A DNA stretch of 64,000 nucleotides, taken from contig JAVKOQ010000218.1 of assembly GCA_031835245.1 (NCBI GenBank), forward strand, positions 1-64,000. Reading direction: 5' to 3'. Made by a program: the position numbers and the translations under genes. Source of the DNA: Balamuthia mandrillaris (Eukaryota > Discosea > Longamoebia > Balamuthiidae). The notes beneath the pieces are model-generated. The model had not been told where the DNA came from, did no database searches, and was given only the letters and a program-made list of their open reading frames with translations. Each line of letters opens with the position of its first letter. Positions within the stretch are counted from its first letter, which is position 1. Below, piece by piece: positions 10,086 through 21,498 of this stretch.

Positions 10086-11739
10086 ATGAAAAGTAATGCG
10101 GGGCGGGGAATCATAATTGGATTATCCCTCCTCAGCATCACCTCCTGTCTTTACTTCTATTTCGCCCCTTCTGGTCCCGTCTTTCAGCTGTCCTCCACCG
10201 ACGAGAATGAAGCAGACGCGGTCCCAGCGAAAAATGAGGAGTTTGTATCTTTTACCGGACCGCTGTTCCATATCTCATGGACGGATGGTGAGCGACTCTC
10301 CTCCAACGGACTCTTTCGTGTGGTATCCGCCGCGGAAGATCACCGGGCCTTCCCTCCACCAGAACAGCTCAAAATTGGCCCTCGGCTTAGGACGTTTCCT
10401 GCGATTGGCAAAGCGCAACCTGTCCACAAAAGGATCTTTCAGTTCCACGCTGTCATTCACGACAATGTCACGTTCGCCGCCCAGTATTTCCTCTTCTCAA
10501 AGGCCGAGCTTTGGACCTACGCCGCGCCTCCAACCGGCACCCAAGACAGCTTCTGGGTGGAGAAGGTACCGGCGTTGCAGTGCTTCGCTCAACAACCCAT
10601 GGGGTTTGCCTTTCGACACAACCACGGAGCCACTTGGATGGATTTTGTCATCCGTTGCATATTTGACATGCCGCCTGCCCTTGTTGAAGCCGCATTATGT
10701 CGCGAGACTGCTTCTGCTGCACCTATGGATGGGAAGAGAAGATGCAAGCCAGCACATTTTGCTGTTCACGCTACGAAAGATGTTGCTCTATTTCCGGTGG
10801 AAGAAGTCCTACACTTTCCGTCGCTTTGGAGCCCATTACCAGTCCTACCCTCAGCAAAGTTGTCAACCACAGAACAAGAAACACTGGCCTTTCCTGAGGC
10901 TCCTTGGTATCAGGAGCGAAAAGAGCCACTGCCAATCGAAAGAGCGACATGCGCGGACTCCAACAACGTCACCGTTTGTGCTTTTATGGTGAAGAAGTAC
11001 AGCTGGACGCCTGATGACGAGCTGTGGTTGCTGTGGATGTTGGACGTCATAGGAGTGGACCGCGTATTCATCAACCTCTTCGTTGGCCCGACCAAAGCAG
11101 GAGAGCTACCTTCGGCCGAAGAGCTTCGCGAGAGGTTAGCCAGGAGTCACCCAGGACTGAAGTATCGGGTGGTATTGGTGGAGACCCAAGTGCCAGGAAC
11201 GCACGAGACCCATGAGCACATGCTGCAAGCCATGAACTGGGATGCTTTCCTCCGGTGGCAAGGCTACTGTCAGTATGCGTTCTCCTTGGACACAGATGAG
11301 TTTCCTCAGCTTTTCTCTTCGGTTCAACAGGATGCACCTCGGCGTGTGGATGCAAAGCGTTTCATCACCGAACATCGGAAAGAGCTGGAGGGACCGATGA
11401 ATGAGGTGTTGATGCCCCGTTTGTTGGCATCGAGGGAGCGCCCAGCATGGGAGGAGGAACGTGCCCTTGGTCCTTTCCTTGCAAGTGCTGCGAGGTGGGA
11501 GGGCCGCTTCCCTCGTCTGGACCGCTTGCGGGAGAACTTTTGGGGCAAAAGCTTGTTTCGGGTGAGAGGCTCCATTGAACCTTATCTGCAACGAAAATGA
11601 TGGGGAGTTTCCTCCGAGCGTGGCCAGAGAGGTGGCTCATATTCTTCACATCCGGGTGAAGCAAGGCCTCTTTGACAGCAAAGAACGGCGTACTCCTCCT
11701 CTTGAGAGGTTTTTCTTCCAAAAGAAAACCAACATTTGA
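10086..11739 (+). CDS. GT92-like type II membrane glycosyltransferase
   Basis: A signal anchor (IIIGLSLLSITSCLYFYFA) precedes a lumenal domain. The region near DDELWLLWMLDVIGVDRVFINLF and then CQYAFSLDTDEFPQL follows the GT92/DUF23 pattern, with DTDEF as the likely metal-binding DxD-type site. It is expected in the Golgi, adding sugars to N-glycans or glycoproteins; the acceptor is unknown. The uninterrupted frame stops at 11600 (504 aa), but family-like sequence goes on in another frame (PPSVAREVAHILHIRVKQGL) to 11739. A 46-nt GTGAGA..GGGGAG intron at 11562-11607 would join the two in phase (535 aa). That is shorter than any other intron here, so a frameshift or sequence error is the alternative. 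Confidence 0.68.
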
Positions 11740-12157
11740 CTATAACCACACCGTTATTTGTTTGGGCTTTTTCGCTTTGCTTTTTGGCAGTGGTTTCCTC
11801 TCTGTGAAATGGAGATACAGTCTTGCAGCCAGGCCACTGTTCACGGCTAAGAGCCTCTGGGCAAGAGCCATGGCTCTTCACCGCTTGTAATGCTTCCTTC
11901 CGTGTTCCGACGTTACCTCTGTTTGATTTCGGATTGGAGATTTGAAAAAATTGTGATGTCATCATATCTATAAAAGGAATAAAGTGACTATAATTGGTAA
12001 TTATCGGGTCATCTCGATTTCTTCATTCTTCTTTTCCATTTTCCAACTGAGAAAATCAGAAGAAAGCGGCAAAGAAATACGTTGCTCTTTCGTTGCGTTA
12101 CCTCTTCTTGACGACCACCGCCACGACTTCGTACACCAGAACTACCTTCGTATAACG
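11740..12157. other. Intergenic, no supported gene
   Basis: This 418-bp gap lies between two plus-strand genes. An open frame ending near 11890 encodes a hydrophobic stretch (ICLGFFALLFGSGFL) but has no start context or homology. The second half is the leader of the nicotinamidase gene. I see no octamer here. Confidence 0.5.
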
Positions 12158-13233
12158 ATGCAGAAAGCACGCCCTTGTACATACTGTTTTCTTCTGCTGC
12201 TGGCCTTCGCGGCCCATTGTTTGCTGCTCGCTTCAGCCGCAACAAAGCCCGGCCAAGCAAAACGAGCCCTCATTATAGTCGACGTTCAAAACTGTTTTAC
12301 CGCCAACGGCACGCTTGCCGTGCCCAACGGCAACGAGGTCATTCCCGTCATCAACGGCATTCGGAAGAGCCACGAGAACCGCTTTGAGGCCGTTATACTC
12401 TCGCAGGACTGGCATTGCAGCGACCACGTCTCCTTTGCCTCCCAACATGAAGGAAAGAAGGTGTTTGATGCTGTAGAATTGAATTACGATGAAGAGGGAC
12501 GCCTTTGCAAGGACAAAGACACGACCGTAAAAGGCAAGGTTGGTTTCAGCCTTTTCTTCTTCTTGGTCGAATACGATCTTCCATTTCCTCATAACTTTTT
12601 TTTCCCTTTAAATAGAATGGCTATGCTGTGGACTGTGATGGGCCACCAGCGCATACACTCACGCAGGTCTTGTGGCCAGACCACTGCGTCATCGGCACGA
12701 AGGATGCTGATTTTCATCCACACCTCATTCAAAAGGTTTATATCCCTTCTCCTTGTGCTTGTTATAGTTTTTCTCGTTCTGCTTGCTCTCTTCTTCTTGC
12801 CTCTTTCTTCTTTCTTCTTGTGCTTCTCATCCTCCTTCAGCAAGACTTACATTTTCGCTTTCAGGCTACAGATATAATCATCCAAAAGGGAAACAAGTGC
12901 CACATCGATTCCTACTCTGCGTTCTTTGACAACGGGGAATTCACTTCCACTCCATTGCACAACATCCTCCAGTTGCGTGGTATCACCACCATCTACATCA
13001 CCGGCCTGGCCACCGACTACTGCACCTATTACACGGCGGTGGATGCCATGCAACTCGGTTATAAGACCTTCTTCGTGTGGGATGCCACACGAGGTATTGC
13101 AAAGGACACTATGCAAGCGGCCAGAGAGGATATGTTGCGGAAAGGAGTCACGGTCATCAATGCTGTAGACGTGGAGAACACTTTTGTAGAGGGACTTCCA
13201 CTCTCTTCTTATGAACATTGGCGGAAGCAATAA
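12158..13233 (+). CDS. Secreted nicotinamidase (isochorismatase-like hydrolase)
   Basis: Hydrolyses nicotinamide to nicotinate and ammonia in NAD salvage. Three exons, 12158-12538, 12616-12735 and 12865-13233, give 289 residues. The catalytic triad is readable: Asp in LIIVDVQNCF, Lys in DIIIQKGNK, Cys in GLATDYCTYY. The metal site DxH is DWHCSDH. The cis-peptide context and the C-terminal helix (AREDMLRKGVTVI) are also in place. A clear N-terminal signal peptide (CFLLLLAFAAHCLLLASA) precedes the domain, so the enzyme is probably secreted or lysosomal. Classical nicotinamidases are cytosolic, so this is unusual. Each splice join falls inside conserved sequence. Confidence 0.92.
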
Positions 13234-13321
13234 GAAAACGAGAAAAGACAACAACAAACTTTATGGATAAAAGAAAAGCGTTACTGAGGAACAAAAAAGA
13301 AAGAAGATGTAGTTTCAGAAG

Positions 13322-14725
13322 TTACTTGTGGTGAGCCCGCCGGGAAGATCTCCGCGTAGGACAACCGTGCTCCTCAGCCCACTCCAACACTTCTTTATGT
13401 CTGTGTGATTTCGCCAAACGCCATGTTTGCTCATCCCAAGGGCATCCGTTCCCTCTTGCCCACTTCAACACCTCTAGGTGGCCATTTGCTGCTGCCCCGC
13501 TGCATGTTAGCTCGTTCCAAGGACATCCTTTGCTCCTCAACCACTTCAACACTTGAAGTTTTCCGTAGGCGGCGGCTGCCCAACATACTTCCTCTTGGCA
13601 AGCAAACACTCCATTCTTCCTCGCCCATTTCAGCACGTGCATCTGTCCTCCTTGTGCTGCAACTAGGCAAACAGAATAGGGTGTTAGCGGGCATCCATTC
13701 TCTTTCAACCACTTGAGAACTTCCACATGTCCGTTTAATGCAGCCTCGTCACACGCTCGTGTATCCCATGGACAACCGTTCTCCCTTAACAGCTTGAGCA
13801 CTTCCAAATGTCCTCCACTGGCTGCCATTCGGCTGCAATACACATCCAGCTCACAGTCTTCTTGCGCTAGGAGCCATTTCCAAACCTCGAGTTGTCCATG
13901 TTCAGCTGCCATTCGGAAGGTGAAGGAATCGCAAGGGCATCCGTTCTCTCTTGCCCACTTGAGCACCTCCACACGCCCGTTAGTGGCAGCCAACGCGCAT
14001 ACATTCACATCACAAGGGCAACCGTTGGTTCTTGCCCACATAAGCACTTCCAAATGACCTGCGCCTGCCGCCAACGAGCAGACCTCTTCGTCCCAAGGGC
14101 AGCCGTTCTCTCTCAACCACTTGAGCACCCCCAAGTGTCCGTTTTCAGCAGCACAAGCCGTGGTAGTGCTGTCCCAAGGGCAGCCGTTCTCTCTCGCCCA
14201 CTTTAACATCTCCAAGTCGCCTCTGGCTGCTGCCCCGTCGCACGTCTGGTGGTCCCAAGGACAGCCGTTTGACCAAAGCCCCTTGAGCACTTCAAAGTGT
14301 CCGTTCCAAGCGGCTTCTCTGCACGTCTCCTCTGTCCAAGGACAGTCCATCTGGTCGTGAGCCCACCGGATCACCTCCAGGCTACCTTGGCCGGCGGCGA
14401 TGGTGCAGGTGGATGCCTCCAACTTGTAGCCGTTGAGCACAGCCCATTGAAGCAACGGCAGAGCGGAACACGCGGTCTTCGCTGCGAACTTGTGGCGCAA
14501 TTGAGGAGGGCAGCAGCGGAACCACCGTCGACAGGTCCTTGCAGCGAAAGCTGCGGTGTTGTTTGGCAGCGTTGTGAAAATGTGGGAAATGATTTCGTCC
14601 GGGAGCATCTCGTCTGTCCAGCACCGTTCTTGCGGAAGCTCACAAGCGTTGTGTCGTCTTGTGTTGCTGGTTTCGCCATCGACGATGTCGTCCTCGTGGT
14701 GGCCTTGCCTTTTCCTCTTCCGCAT
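13322..14725 (-). CDS. F-box protein with 27-residue ankyrin-like repeats, copy 1
   Basis: Intronless, 467 residues. The F-box lies at about 41-70 (LPDEIISHIFTTLP, then ARTCRRWFRCC). It is followed by about 14 repeats of 27 residues with the plan GHLEVLKWARENGCPWDExTCxxAA. The F-box implies a Skp1-cullin ubiquitin ligase adaptor, with the repeats binding the target. The repeat is shorter than a classical 33-residue ankyrin unit. F-box proteins carrying this repeat class are known to be expanded in Acanthamoeba and in large DNA viruses of amoebae. It is a tandem, same-strand duplicate of the next gene. Confidence 0.88.
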   Translation of the reverse strand: MRKRKRQGHHEDDIVDGETSNTRRHNACELPQERCWTDEMLPDEIISHIFTTLPNNTAAFAARTCRRWFRCCPPQLRHKFAAKTACSALPLLQWAVLNGYKLEASTCTIAAGQGSLEVIRWAHDQMDCPWTEETCREAAWNGHFEVLKGLWSNGCPWDHQTCDGAAARGDLEMLKWARENGCPWDSTTTACAAENGHLGVLKWLRENGCPWDEEVCSLAAGAGHLEVLMWARTNGCPCDVNVCALAATNGRVEVLKWARENGCPCDSFTFRMAAEHGQLEVWKWLLAQEDCELDVYCSRMAASGGHLEVLKLLRENGCPWDTRACDEAALNGHVEVLKWLKENGCPLTPYSVCLVAAQGGQMHVLKWARKNGVFACQEEVCWAAAAYGKLQVLKWLRSKGCPWNELTCSGAAANGHLEVLKWARGNGCPWDEQTWRLAKSHRHKEVLEWAEEHGCPTRRSSRRAHHK

Positions 14726-14773
14726 TTTGTGTTCTCCGTTGGCGACAAATAGTAGAAGTGCTCTCTCTGCACT

Positions 14774-14777
<4 letters not shown>

Positions 14778-14819
<42 letters not shown>
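14778..14819. repeat. (CT)n microsatellite between the F-box genes
   Basis: About 20 CT units lie between the start of copy 1 and the stop of copy 2. It is one of the few long CT tracts in the window that is not on the sense strand of an intron. Confidence 0.85.
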
Positions 14820-14822
<3 letters not shown>

Positions 14823-16170
14823 TACAAAACAGCAATATAAAATGAGAAAAAATAAAGGGCGTTAGCGTCTCGCTGATGGGAAAAACTTTGTTCTTGCAAC
14901 CATGCCAGCATGTACTTATTACAACCAAGAACCGCAGCTCCGTACGTCCTATCATCCCAAGGACACCCATTCGCTCTGGCCCATTGCAATACGTCCAAAT
15001 GGCCGCCTGCCGCAGCCGAGGAGCAAGTGCTCTCATCCCAAGGGCACCCATTCTCTCTCTCGCCCATTGCAACACTTCTAAATGTCCACCAAACGCGGCT
15101 GCATTGCTCGTTTTCTTGTTCCAAGGACATCCTTGTTGCCGTAGCCACTTCAACACGTCCAAATGTCCCCCACCAGCAGCTGATCTGCAAGTACTTGCGC
15201 TCCAAAAGCATCCATTCGCTCTGGCCCATTGCAATACGTCCAAATGTCCACACTGTGCAGCTTGATGGCAAGTCTCTTCATTCCAAGGACATCCATTTGC
15301 TCTCGCCCACTTCAGGACCGTCAGGTGACCTCCCTCTGCTGCTAATGCACATGTTGCCTCCTCCCAAGGACAGCCATTCTCTCTCGCCCATCGCAACATT
15401 TCCAGATTACCACCAGCAGCTGCTCCATCACAGCACTCCTCCAAAGGACAGCCTTCCTCTTTCGCCCATTTTAACACCTCTAAGTGCCCGTTCATTGCAG
15501 CACAAAAAGAAGCCATACTGCCCCAAGGACAGCCGTTCTCTCTCGCCCACTTTAGTATCTCTAAGTCGCCTCTGGCTGCTGCGGCTTGGCTAGTTGGTTC
15601 ATCCCAGGGACATCCTTGTTCTCTCGCCCATTTCAGCACCTCCAAATGCCCGCCTGTAGCTGCCCAATAGCAAGTCCATTCGTCCCATGTGCAGCCGTGT
15701 CTACGAGCCGACTGCAGAACTTCCATATGTCCCTCAGCAGCAGCTGCCTCGCAAGTGTTATCGTCCCACGGGCATCCCTGCGCACGAGCCCACTGCAGCA
15801 CCTGGAGTTGACCCTGCGAGGCGGCCTCGATGCAGGTTATCTTGTCCATGGGGTAGTTGTTGTACTCCACGGCCCAACGGAGCAAGGCGAGGCGACTGCA
15901 TATGGTGCCAATGTGCAGCTTTTGGCGGAGGGGAGGAGGACAGCAGTTGAACCAGCGGCGACATGTTCTTGCGGCCACTGCCACCATGCCCTTGGGAAGA
16001 AGAGAGAAAATGTGGCACAGCAACTCGTCCGGAAGCAGCTCATTGATAAGCCCATAGGGGTCGTCCGTTCGTGTTCGTGGTCGCTTGTCCGGTGTCGATG
16101 TTTGGCTGCCGGCCTTGTTTTCTCCTTCCTCCATTGCGGAGACTTTGCGTCGCTGTCCTGAGCGTTTCAT
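14819..16170 (-). CDS. F-box protein with ankyrin-like repeats, copy 2 (frameshifted)
   Basis: A paralogue of the preceding gene. From ATG 16170 the F-box lies at residues 45-75 (LLPDELLCHIFSLLP, ARTCRRWFNCC), followed by about 13 repeats of 27 residues. In the eleventh repeat, at about 15052-15062, the codons for WARE carry one extra GA unit compared with the other repeats. The frame slips there. The true continuation, ENGCPWDESTCSSAAAGGH and two further repeats, lies in another frame that ends at 14819. As written, the unshifted frame runs on through the gap and over the next gene out of phase to 14371. Either this is a pseudogene or slippage allele, or the extra dinucleotide is a sequencing error; the intact F-box and ten clean repeats argue for recent or reversible loss. 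Confidence 0.82.
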
Positions 16171-16594
16171 TTGTGTCGTCGGTCGTCCCACGGACGCTTG
16201 TTGTGGGGAGGAGGCTTTTTTTTTGTTGGAGGGGGACCCAAGCGTTGGCTGCTTCAAGGCGCCAGAAAGTTGCTCTCTTCCACAAACAGTTTCTGCTACG
16301 CGAAATTTTCATGTCGTCACGGAGATCGAGTTACGCGCATTTCGTGACGACACGAATTATGAACTATAAAGATCGATCTACGAACACACGTCAGAGGCTG
16401 TCGACATCAATTCGAACCCGAAAAAAGAAAAAGAAAAAGAAAAAGAATTCAAAAGAAGAAAACAGGAAAACAGCAAAGAACACTCCTTGGTTTGTCTCTC
16501 CTCTTCTCTCTCTCTCTCTCTCTCTCTTGCGCTCTTTTCGCTTGGTACACTCAAAAACTAATACCAAGCATCAGAGGCAAAAAAAAACAATTGC
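16171..16594. promoter_or_regulatory. Divergent promoter: F-box copy 2 / TrkH
   Basis: A 424-bp gap with TGTCGACA at 16399 and two related half-changed sites (TGTCGTCA near 16313, TGACGACA near 16353). An AAAAAG tract and a (CT)n tract at about 16503-16527 lie in the probable 5' leader of the transporter. Confidence 0.6.
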
Positions 16595-19500
16595 ATGGAG
16601 CATGAAAGCCATGCAACGAAATCAACCTCAGCTGGCGCCACCAGCACCAGAGCAAGCCGTCACTCCGATCCGTCCAAGCAGCGCTTTGTTGGCTCCACTG
16701 CTTCAGGAGACAAACTGCAAAAACGAAGGTCCGCCACCGAACGAAAACGCATCATCGACTACTTTGACCTGGCTGGCAGCCGTCTGAACGACGACGAGGA
16801 CTACCGTGATGAAAGCGAAGTCTCTATTTCTCCCTTTCAGCAACGACAACAGCAACAGAAGCCACAAAGAGGCAAAGGTCGTTCTCCTAGCAGGCCTTCT
16901 CTGATGCGTCTGTTGAAAGGTGGAGAGGAAGATGAAGAAGCAGAAGAAGAAGACCACGATGAAGCCAAAGGAGGCGCAGGAAACAGCTTTCCTCTGCAGA
17001 GGTTCTTCAAGCGAAGCGGCAAAAGAAAGGCACGGAGTGGCCACTCCTCGCCTTCACCACCCCCACCATTGACAAGCTCTCCACCCGCCGCCTCGCTTGC
17101 ACGCATGAGAGGTAAAAGAGGAGGTCGGTTTCATAGACTGGAGGAGGATCTCTCCGAAATAGAAGCCGAGGAGGAAGAGAGAGAACGAGGAAGAGAGCAA
17201 CGGTCCCCTTCTTCTTCTTCCACAGAGTTTAACGTCAATGACGAAGTCGACAAAAAGGAAGAAGACAGCAGCAGCGAAGACACAGAAGAAGAGCACCAAC
17301 CACAAGAACAAAGCTGGTGGCGGTGGCAATGGCAGCTGCATTGGCGCTATGAGATAACCTACTTTCGAGTGCATCTATTTTGCTTTGCCGCCTTGAGTCT
17401 CTTTGCTGGGTGGCTGCTCTGGCTGCTGGAAAGAGGCAACCCCTTGCACAACAACAACGACCAGCCGTTGGGCTTCACGGAGGCCATTTTCACCGCCACC
17501 TCTGCCGTCTGCGTGGTAGGCCTCAACGTGGTGGACTTTGCTCGCTTCAGGCCTATTAGTCAGTTGGTCATCTATCTCTGCATGCTGTTGGGAGCGCCTG
17601 TCATGGAAAGCCTTTGGCCTGTGCTTGTCCGCAAGTGGAACATGGTTAGACGCGTGAGACAAGCATTGCATGAACAGGAGGAGATAAGGAAGGCCAAATT
17701 GGCAAAAGAGACGGCGAGAGATTTGGAGGAGGAAGGAGGTAGACAAGTGGAAGAAAGAGAAGAACGGGAACGGAAAGAGGAAGGGGAGGAAGAAGGGACG
17801 ATGTATTTAAGTCGGAGGACGTCTAGCGTACTTTGTCGGGAGAAGAACAGTGTCAGTGGCTGGGTCGAGTATAGAGCTCTTGACAAGTTAAGTATTCCTT
17901 CCTTCTCTCTCTCTCTCTCTCATTTTATTTTCTTTGTACTAAAACAACGCTCTCAAACAAACACACAACAATAAAGAGTTCTGCTGTGGGTAGGTCTCTA
18001 TTTATTTGTATTACACGTGAGCAGCTTTCTTGTTCTAGCTATCTACCTTCAATTGTCATCAGAGGCGCAACACATCCTCCACAAGAATGAAGAGAACTCT
18101 TGGTTCTGGGCATTCTTCCACAGCCTCGCCGCTCTGAGCAACGCCGGCTTCGCTCTGATGCCTCACAGCCTTGAACAAATGAACCACCTTTCTTTGGTGT
18201 TATTGGTGCTGAGCGGGTTGACTCTTTTGGGCAACACTGCCTACCCCTGCGTGCTTCGCCTAATGCTTTGGCTACGGTATCGGTACCATCGTTCTCGTCG
18301 TAATCCAGAACGTTATCTCTACAGGTTTCTATTTATTTTTGTTCTCTTTCTCCTCCATATTTTTTCTGAAACAACGCACAAAAAACAAATATAGGTATCT
18401 TTTGCAACATCCTCGACGCTGCATGACACATCTCTTCCCTCAAAAAGAAACGATGGTGCTGTTCTTCATTATCCTGGCCTTTACTTTCGTAGAATGGGGC
18501 AGCTTCGTCTTTTTGGACTGGAACGCAGCTGCTTTGGCTCATCTCTCTCCATCGCTTCGCCTTGTTAACGGCTTCGCTCAATCCGTCTTTACGAGGACGT
18601 CAGGTTTCAACAGCGTGGATATCGCTTTGTTGAGCCCTGGAATGCAGGTGCTTTACTTGGGACTCATGTACATCTCTGTCTATCCTTTTGCTCTTTCGCT
18701 GCGCAGCACTGCTGAGTTTTCAGGTTCCTAATCTTGCTCTTCCTTTCCTTCTTCCCAATTCTTCCATCTCCTTTCTCCTTCTGTCTTGTTGTCTTGTTTC
18801 GTATTCTTCGCGTCCTCATCTTCTATTCTTTTTCACACCGAAACAGGTAATCCACGCAAGGAGGACGAACACGCTCACGAACGCAAGAACGTGCTCTACC
18901 AAGCTAAACGCATGCTCATTTGGGACAGCAGTTGGCTCTTCATTCCCTGGCTCCTCATCACTATCTTCGAGACAGAAAAAATCGTCTCCCCCGCCACTAT
19001 AGCTTCCTCCTCCACTCCAGCTCCTTTCACTATCTTTCGAATCCTGTTCGAAGTGGTGAGTGCTTATGGCTGCGTGGGTCTCTCTTTGGGCTTCCCTGGA
19101 GTCATTCATAGCTTTTGTGGAGTCTGGTCTCCATCCTCCAAGTGGATGCTCATCTTTGTCATGTTGATGGGACGACACAGAGGTTTACCTGACGATATCG
19201 ACAAAGCCGCAAAGATTGTTCTTCCTGCCTCTTCAACTTCTGCCTCATCGTCAGGCGATTCTTCTTCGTTAGAACGTGAGTTGATGGAAGATGAGGAGGC
19301 GATGATGATGGAGGAGGGAAGACGAGGAGGACAAAGACCCTCACGACCCTCCCTCAGCGCTCTTCGTTCATTCGTGCTTTCTGGTGGAAGAAGAAAACAG
19401 CAGAAACGCAAGGAGCGCCAACAAAGGGCGAAAGGGAAGCGGAGAGCGTATCATCACGTTCGCTCCAGCTCGTTGCCGTCGCGGCGGGAGTGGATGGCTG

Positions 19501-19622
19501 CGCTGGAGCAGGAGGAGCACCTGTTGGACTCCTTGGGGTCCTCCTCGCCGGAGAGAAGACCCAGCCCTCGCACCCTTTCCTCCGCTCTGCCTTCCTCCGC
19601 TCGCTTCTCCTTTGACCAATAG
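16595..19622 (+). CDS. TrkH/Trk1-type K+ transporter with long acidic N-terminus
   Basis: Four exons, 16595-17886, 17977-18324, 18395-18723 and 18847-19622, give 914 residues. Residues 1-245 are a highly charged, unstructured cytosolic region (EEDEEAEEEDHDEA, EEHQPQEQ). Four M1-P-M2 modules follow. Each P-loop has the selectivity glycine: FTATSAVCVVGLN, SLAALSNAGFALM, FTRTSGFNSVD and SAYGCVGLSLGFPG. Four glycines indicate K+ selectivity (Trk/class II HKT) rather than Na+ uniport. A large charged loop (EEREERERKEEGEEE) sits between modules 1 and 2, as in fungal Trk1. The C-terminus is a long Arg/Ser-rich tail after the conserved GRHRGLPDDID. Intron 1 carries a sense-strand CT tract. Confidence 0.9.
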
Positions 19623-19959
19623 TTATTCGACTTTTTGCAATTTTATTTATGAGTTTGGACGATAATTGTTTAGAATTTTGAAAATTATTTAATACTTCTT
19701 CGCAAATTAAGTAAATTTTAATTAAGATAATTTACGAAAATCGATAAATATCCGATAAAAGAAAGAAAGAAGAACGACAACGAAAAAGAAGAGAGCAACG
19801 AAAAGTTTGGCGTGAGGTTGGTAAGTCTTTCTTCTTTCGTGTTGTTACGTATAAGTGGTTGCCCTGTATGCTTTAATATCATATAATAAACTTTACAAAA
19901 AACAGACAACAACCAGAAACAGCACAGCGGTCTGTTCACTAGGTATCCCCAAGAAGGAG
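19623..19959. other. AT-rich intergenic gap
   Basis: A 337-bp gap between two plus-strand genes. The left half is AT-rich with TTAATT/AAATTA stretches; I see no gene and no octamer. Confidence 0.5.
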
Positions 19960-21460
19960 ATGGACGGCTTGGCGTCACCTTCTTCGTTTGTGGGTGGAGG
20001 AGAGGCCTCGCCGGACGTGGAGTATGAGGACTGGGCTGTGCTGGCCTCGGGCAATCATTTTGTGTCCTCGGGACCGCCCCTCGTGAAGGAAGGCTGGCTT
20101 ACCAAACAAGGTTTGTGGCGTGCTCACTCGTCGTTAACCCCTCTTCTTCTCTCTTTCTTGGTTTCTCTCTTCGAAGAAGATAGAAGAGGAACAAGCACAT
20201 CTTCTTTCTCTTTTCGCTCTTCATCCTGTTCTCCTATGTTAGCATTGTTTTTGCTCACGAGTACGATAATAGGTGCTTCATGGAAAACATGGAGGGAGCG
20301 TTACTTTAAGATGTACGGCGATGGTTTTATATATTACTATCCCAACGACTCGGTTTGTATATCCTTCTCTTTGTCATCTTTTTCTTCTCTTTTCTTTTTC
20401 TTTTCTCTGTTCTCTGTTCTCTCTTGTTCTCTGTTCTCTGTTTTCTGTGCTCTCTTCTCTCTCTCTCTCTCTCTCTCTGTTCTCTGTTCTCTGTTCTCTG
20501 TTCTCTGTTCTTTGTTCTCTGTTCTCTGTTCTCTCTTCTCTGTTCTCTCTTCTCTGTTCTCTCTCTCTGTTCTCTCTTCTCTGTTCTCTCTCTCTGTTCT
20601 CTGTTCTCTGTTCTCTGTTCTCTGTTCTCTCTTCTCTGTTCTCTCTTCTCTGTTCTCTCTTCTCTGTTCTTTGTTCTCTCTTCTCTCTTCTCTCTTCTCT
20701 GTTCTCTCTTCTCTGTTCTCTGTTCTCTCTTCTCTGTTCTCTCTTCTCTGTTCTTTGTTCTCTCTTCTCTCTTCTCTCTTCTCTGTTCTCTCTTCTCTCT
20801 TCTCTGTTCTCTCTTCTCTCTTCTCTCTTCTCTCTTCTCTGTTCTTTGTTCTCTCTTCTCTCTTCTCTCTTCTCTCTTCTCTCTTCTCTCTTCTCTGTTC
20901 TCTGTTCTCTCTTCTCTCTTGTCGTTTCATTTTTTAACAAGAAAAACCTAATGTTATTCCTTTCACTGTTTTTCTCACAGTTGGGAGCGAGGAGTTTAGG
21001 CGAGCTCTGCCTGGTTCAAGCTTCCATTCGTTTTGAGAACAGCCTCTTCCGACGTGGACAGCATGGATGGGTAATCAGCGTGACGAAGCCAAAAGCGCGC
21101 GACTATATTCTCGTTTCCAAGACTGCGGAGGACCGCGCTTCTTGGATCGAGTCCATCAACACCATCATTCACCGTCTTCCAAAGGAGCAACTGCAGCGAC
21201 GAATGTTCTTTACAGATGAAGAAGAGGAGGAGGATGAAGAGGAAACATTTGATGAAGATGGTGACGAGGAAGAGGATAAGGAAGAAGGAGAGAATGGCGA
21301 GGAAGGAGAAGCGAAAAATAAGAAAGGACGAGCGAGGTTTAAAGATTTTGACTTTAGTTCGTGGTTGCATTCGTCGGATAACGTAAAGAAGCATGACAAG
21401 GCTACAGAAGAGAAGGAGAGAGGAAAGGAAGAGGAAGAAGATTATTCTGTTCCCGTAAGT

Positions 21461-21498
<38 letters not shown>

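Noticed and set aside
14371-15060. Extension of F-box copy 2 into a 628-residue frame
   Set aside because: Product of the dinucleotide slip; the repeats continue in the other frame and the extension overlaps copy 1 out of phase.
20337-20951. Long overlapping frames of Leu/Phe/Ser/Cys (plus) and Arg/Glu (minus)
   Set aside because: They are translations of the hexamer minisatellite inside a phospholipase intron with good GT/AG borders.
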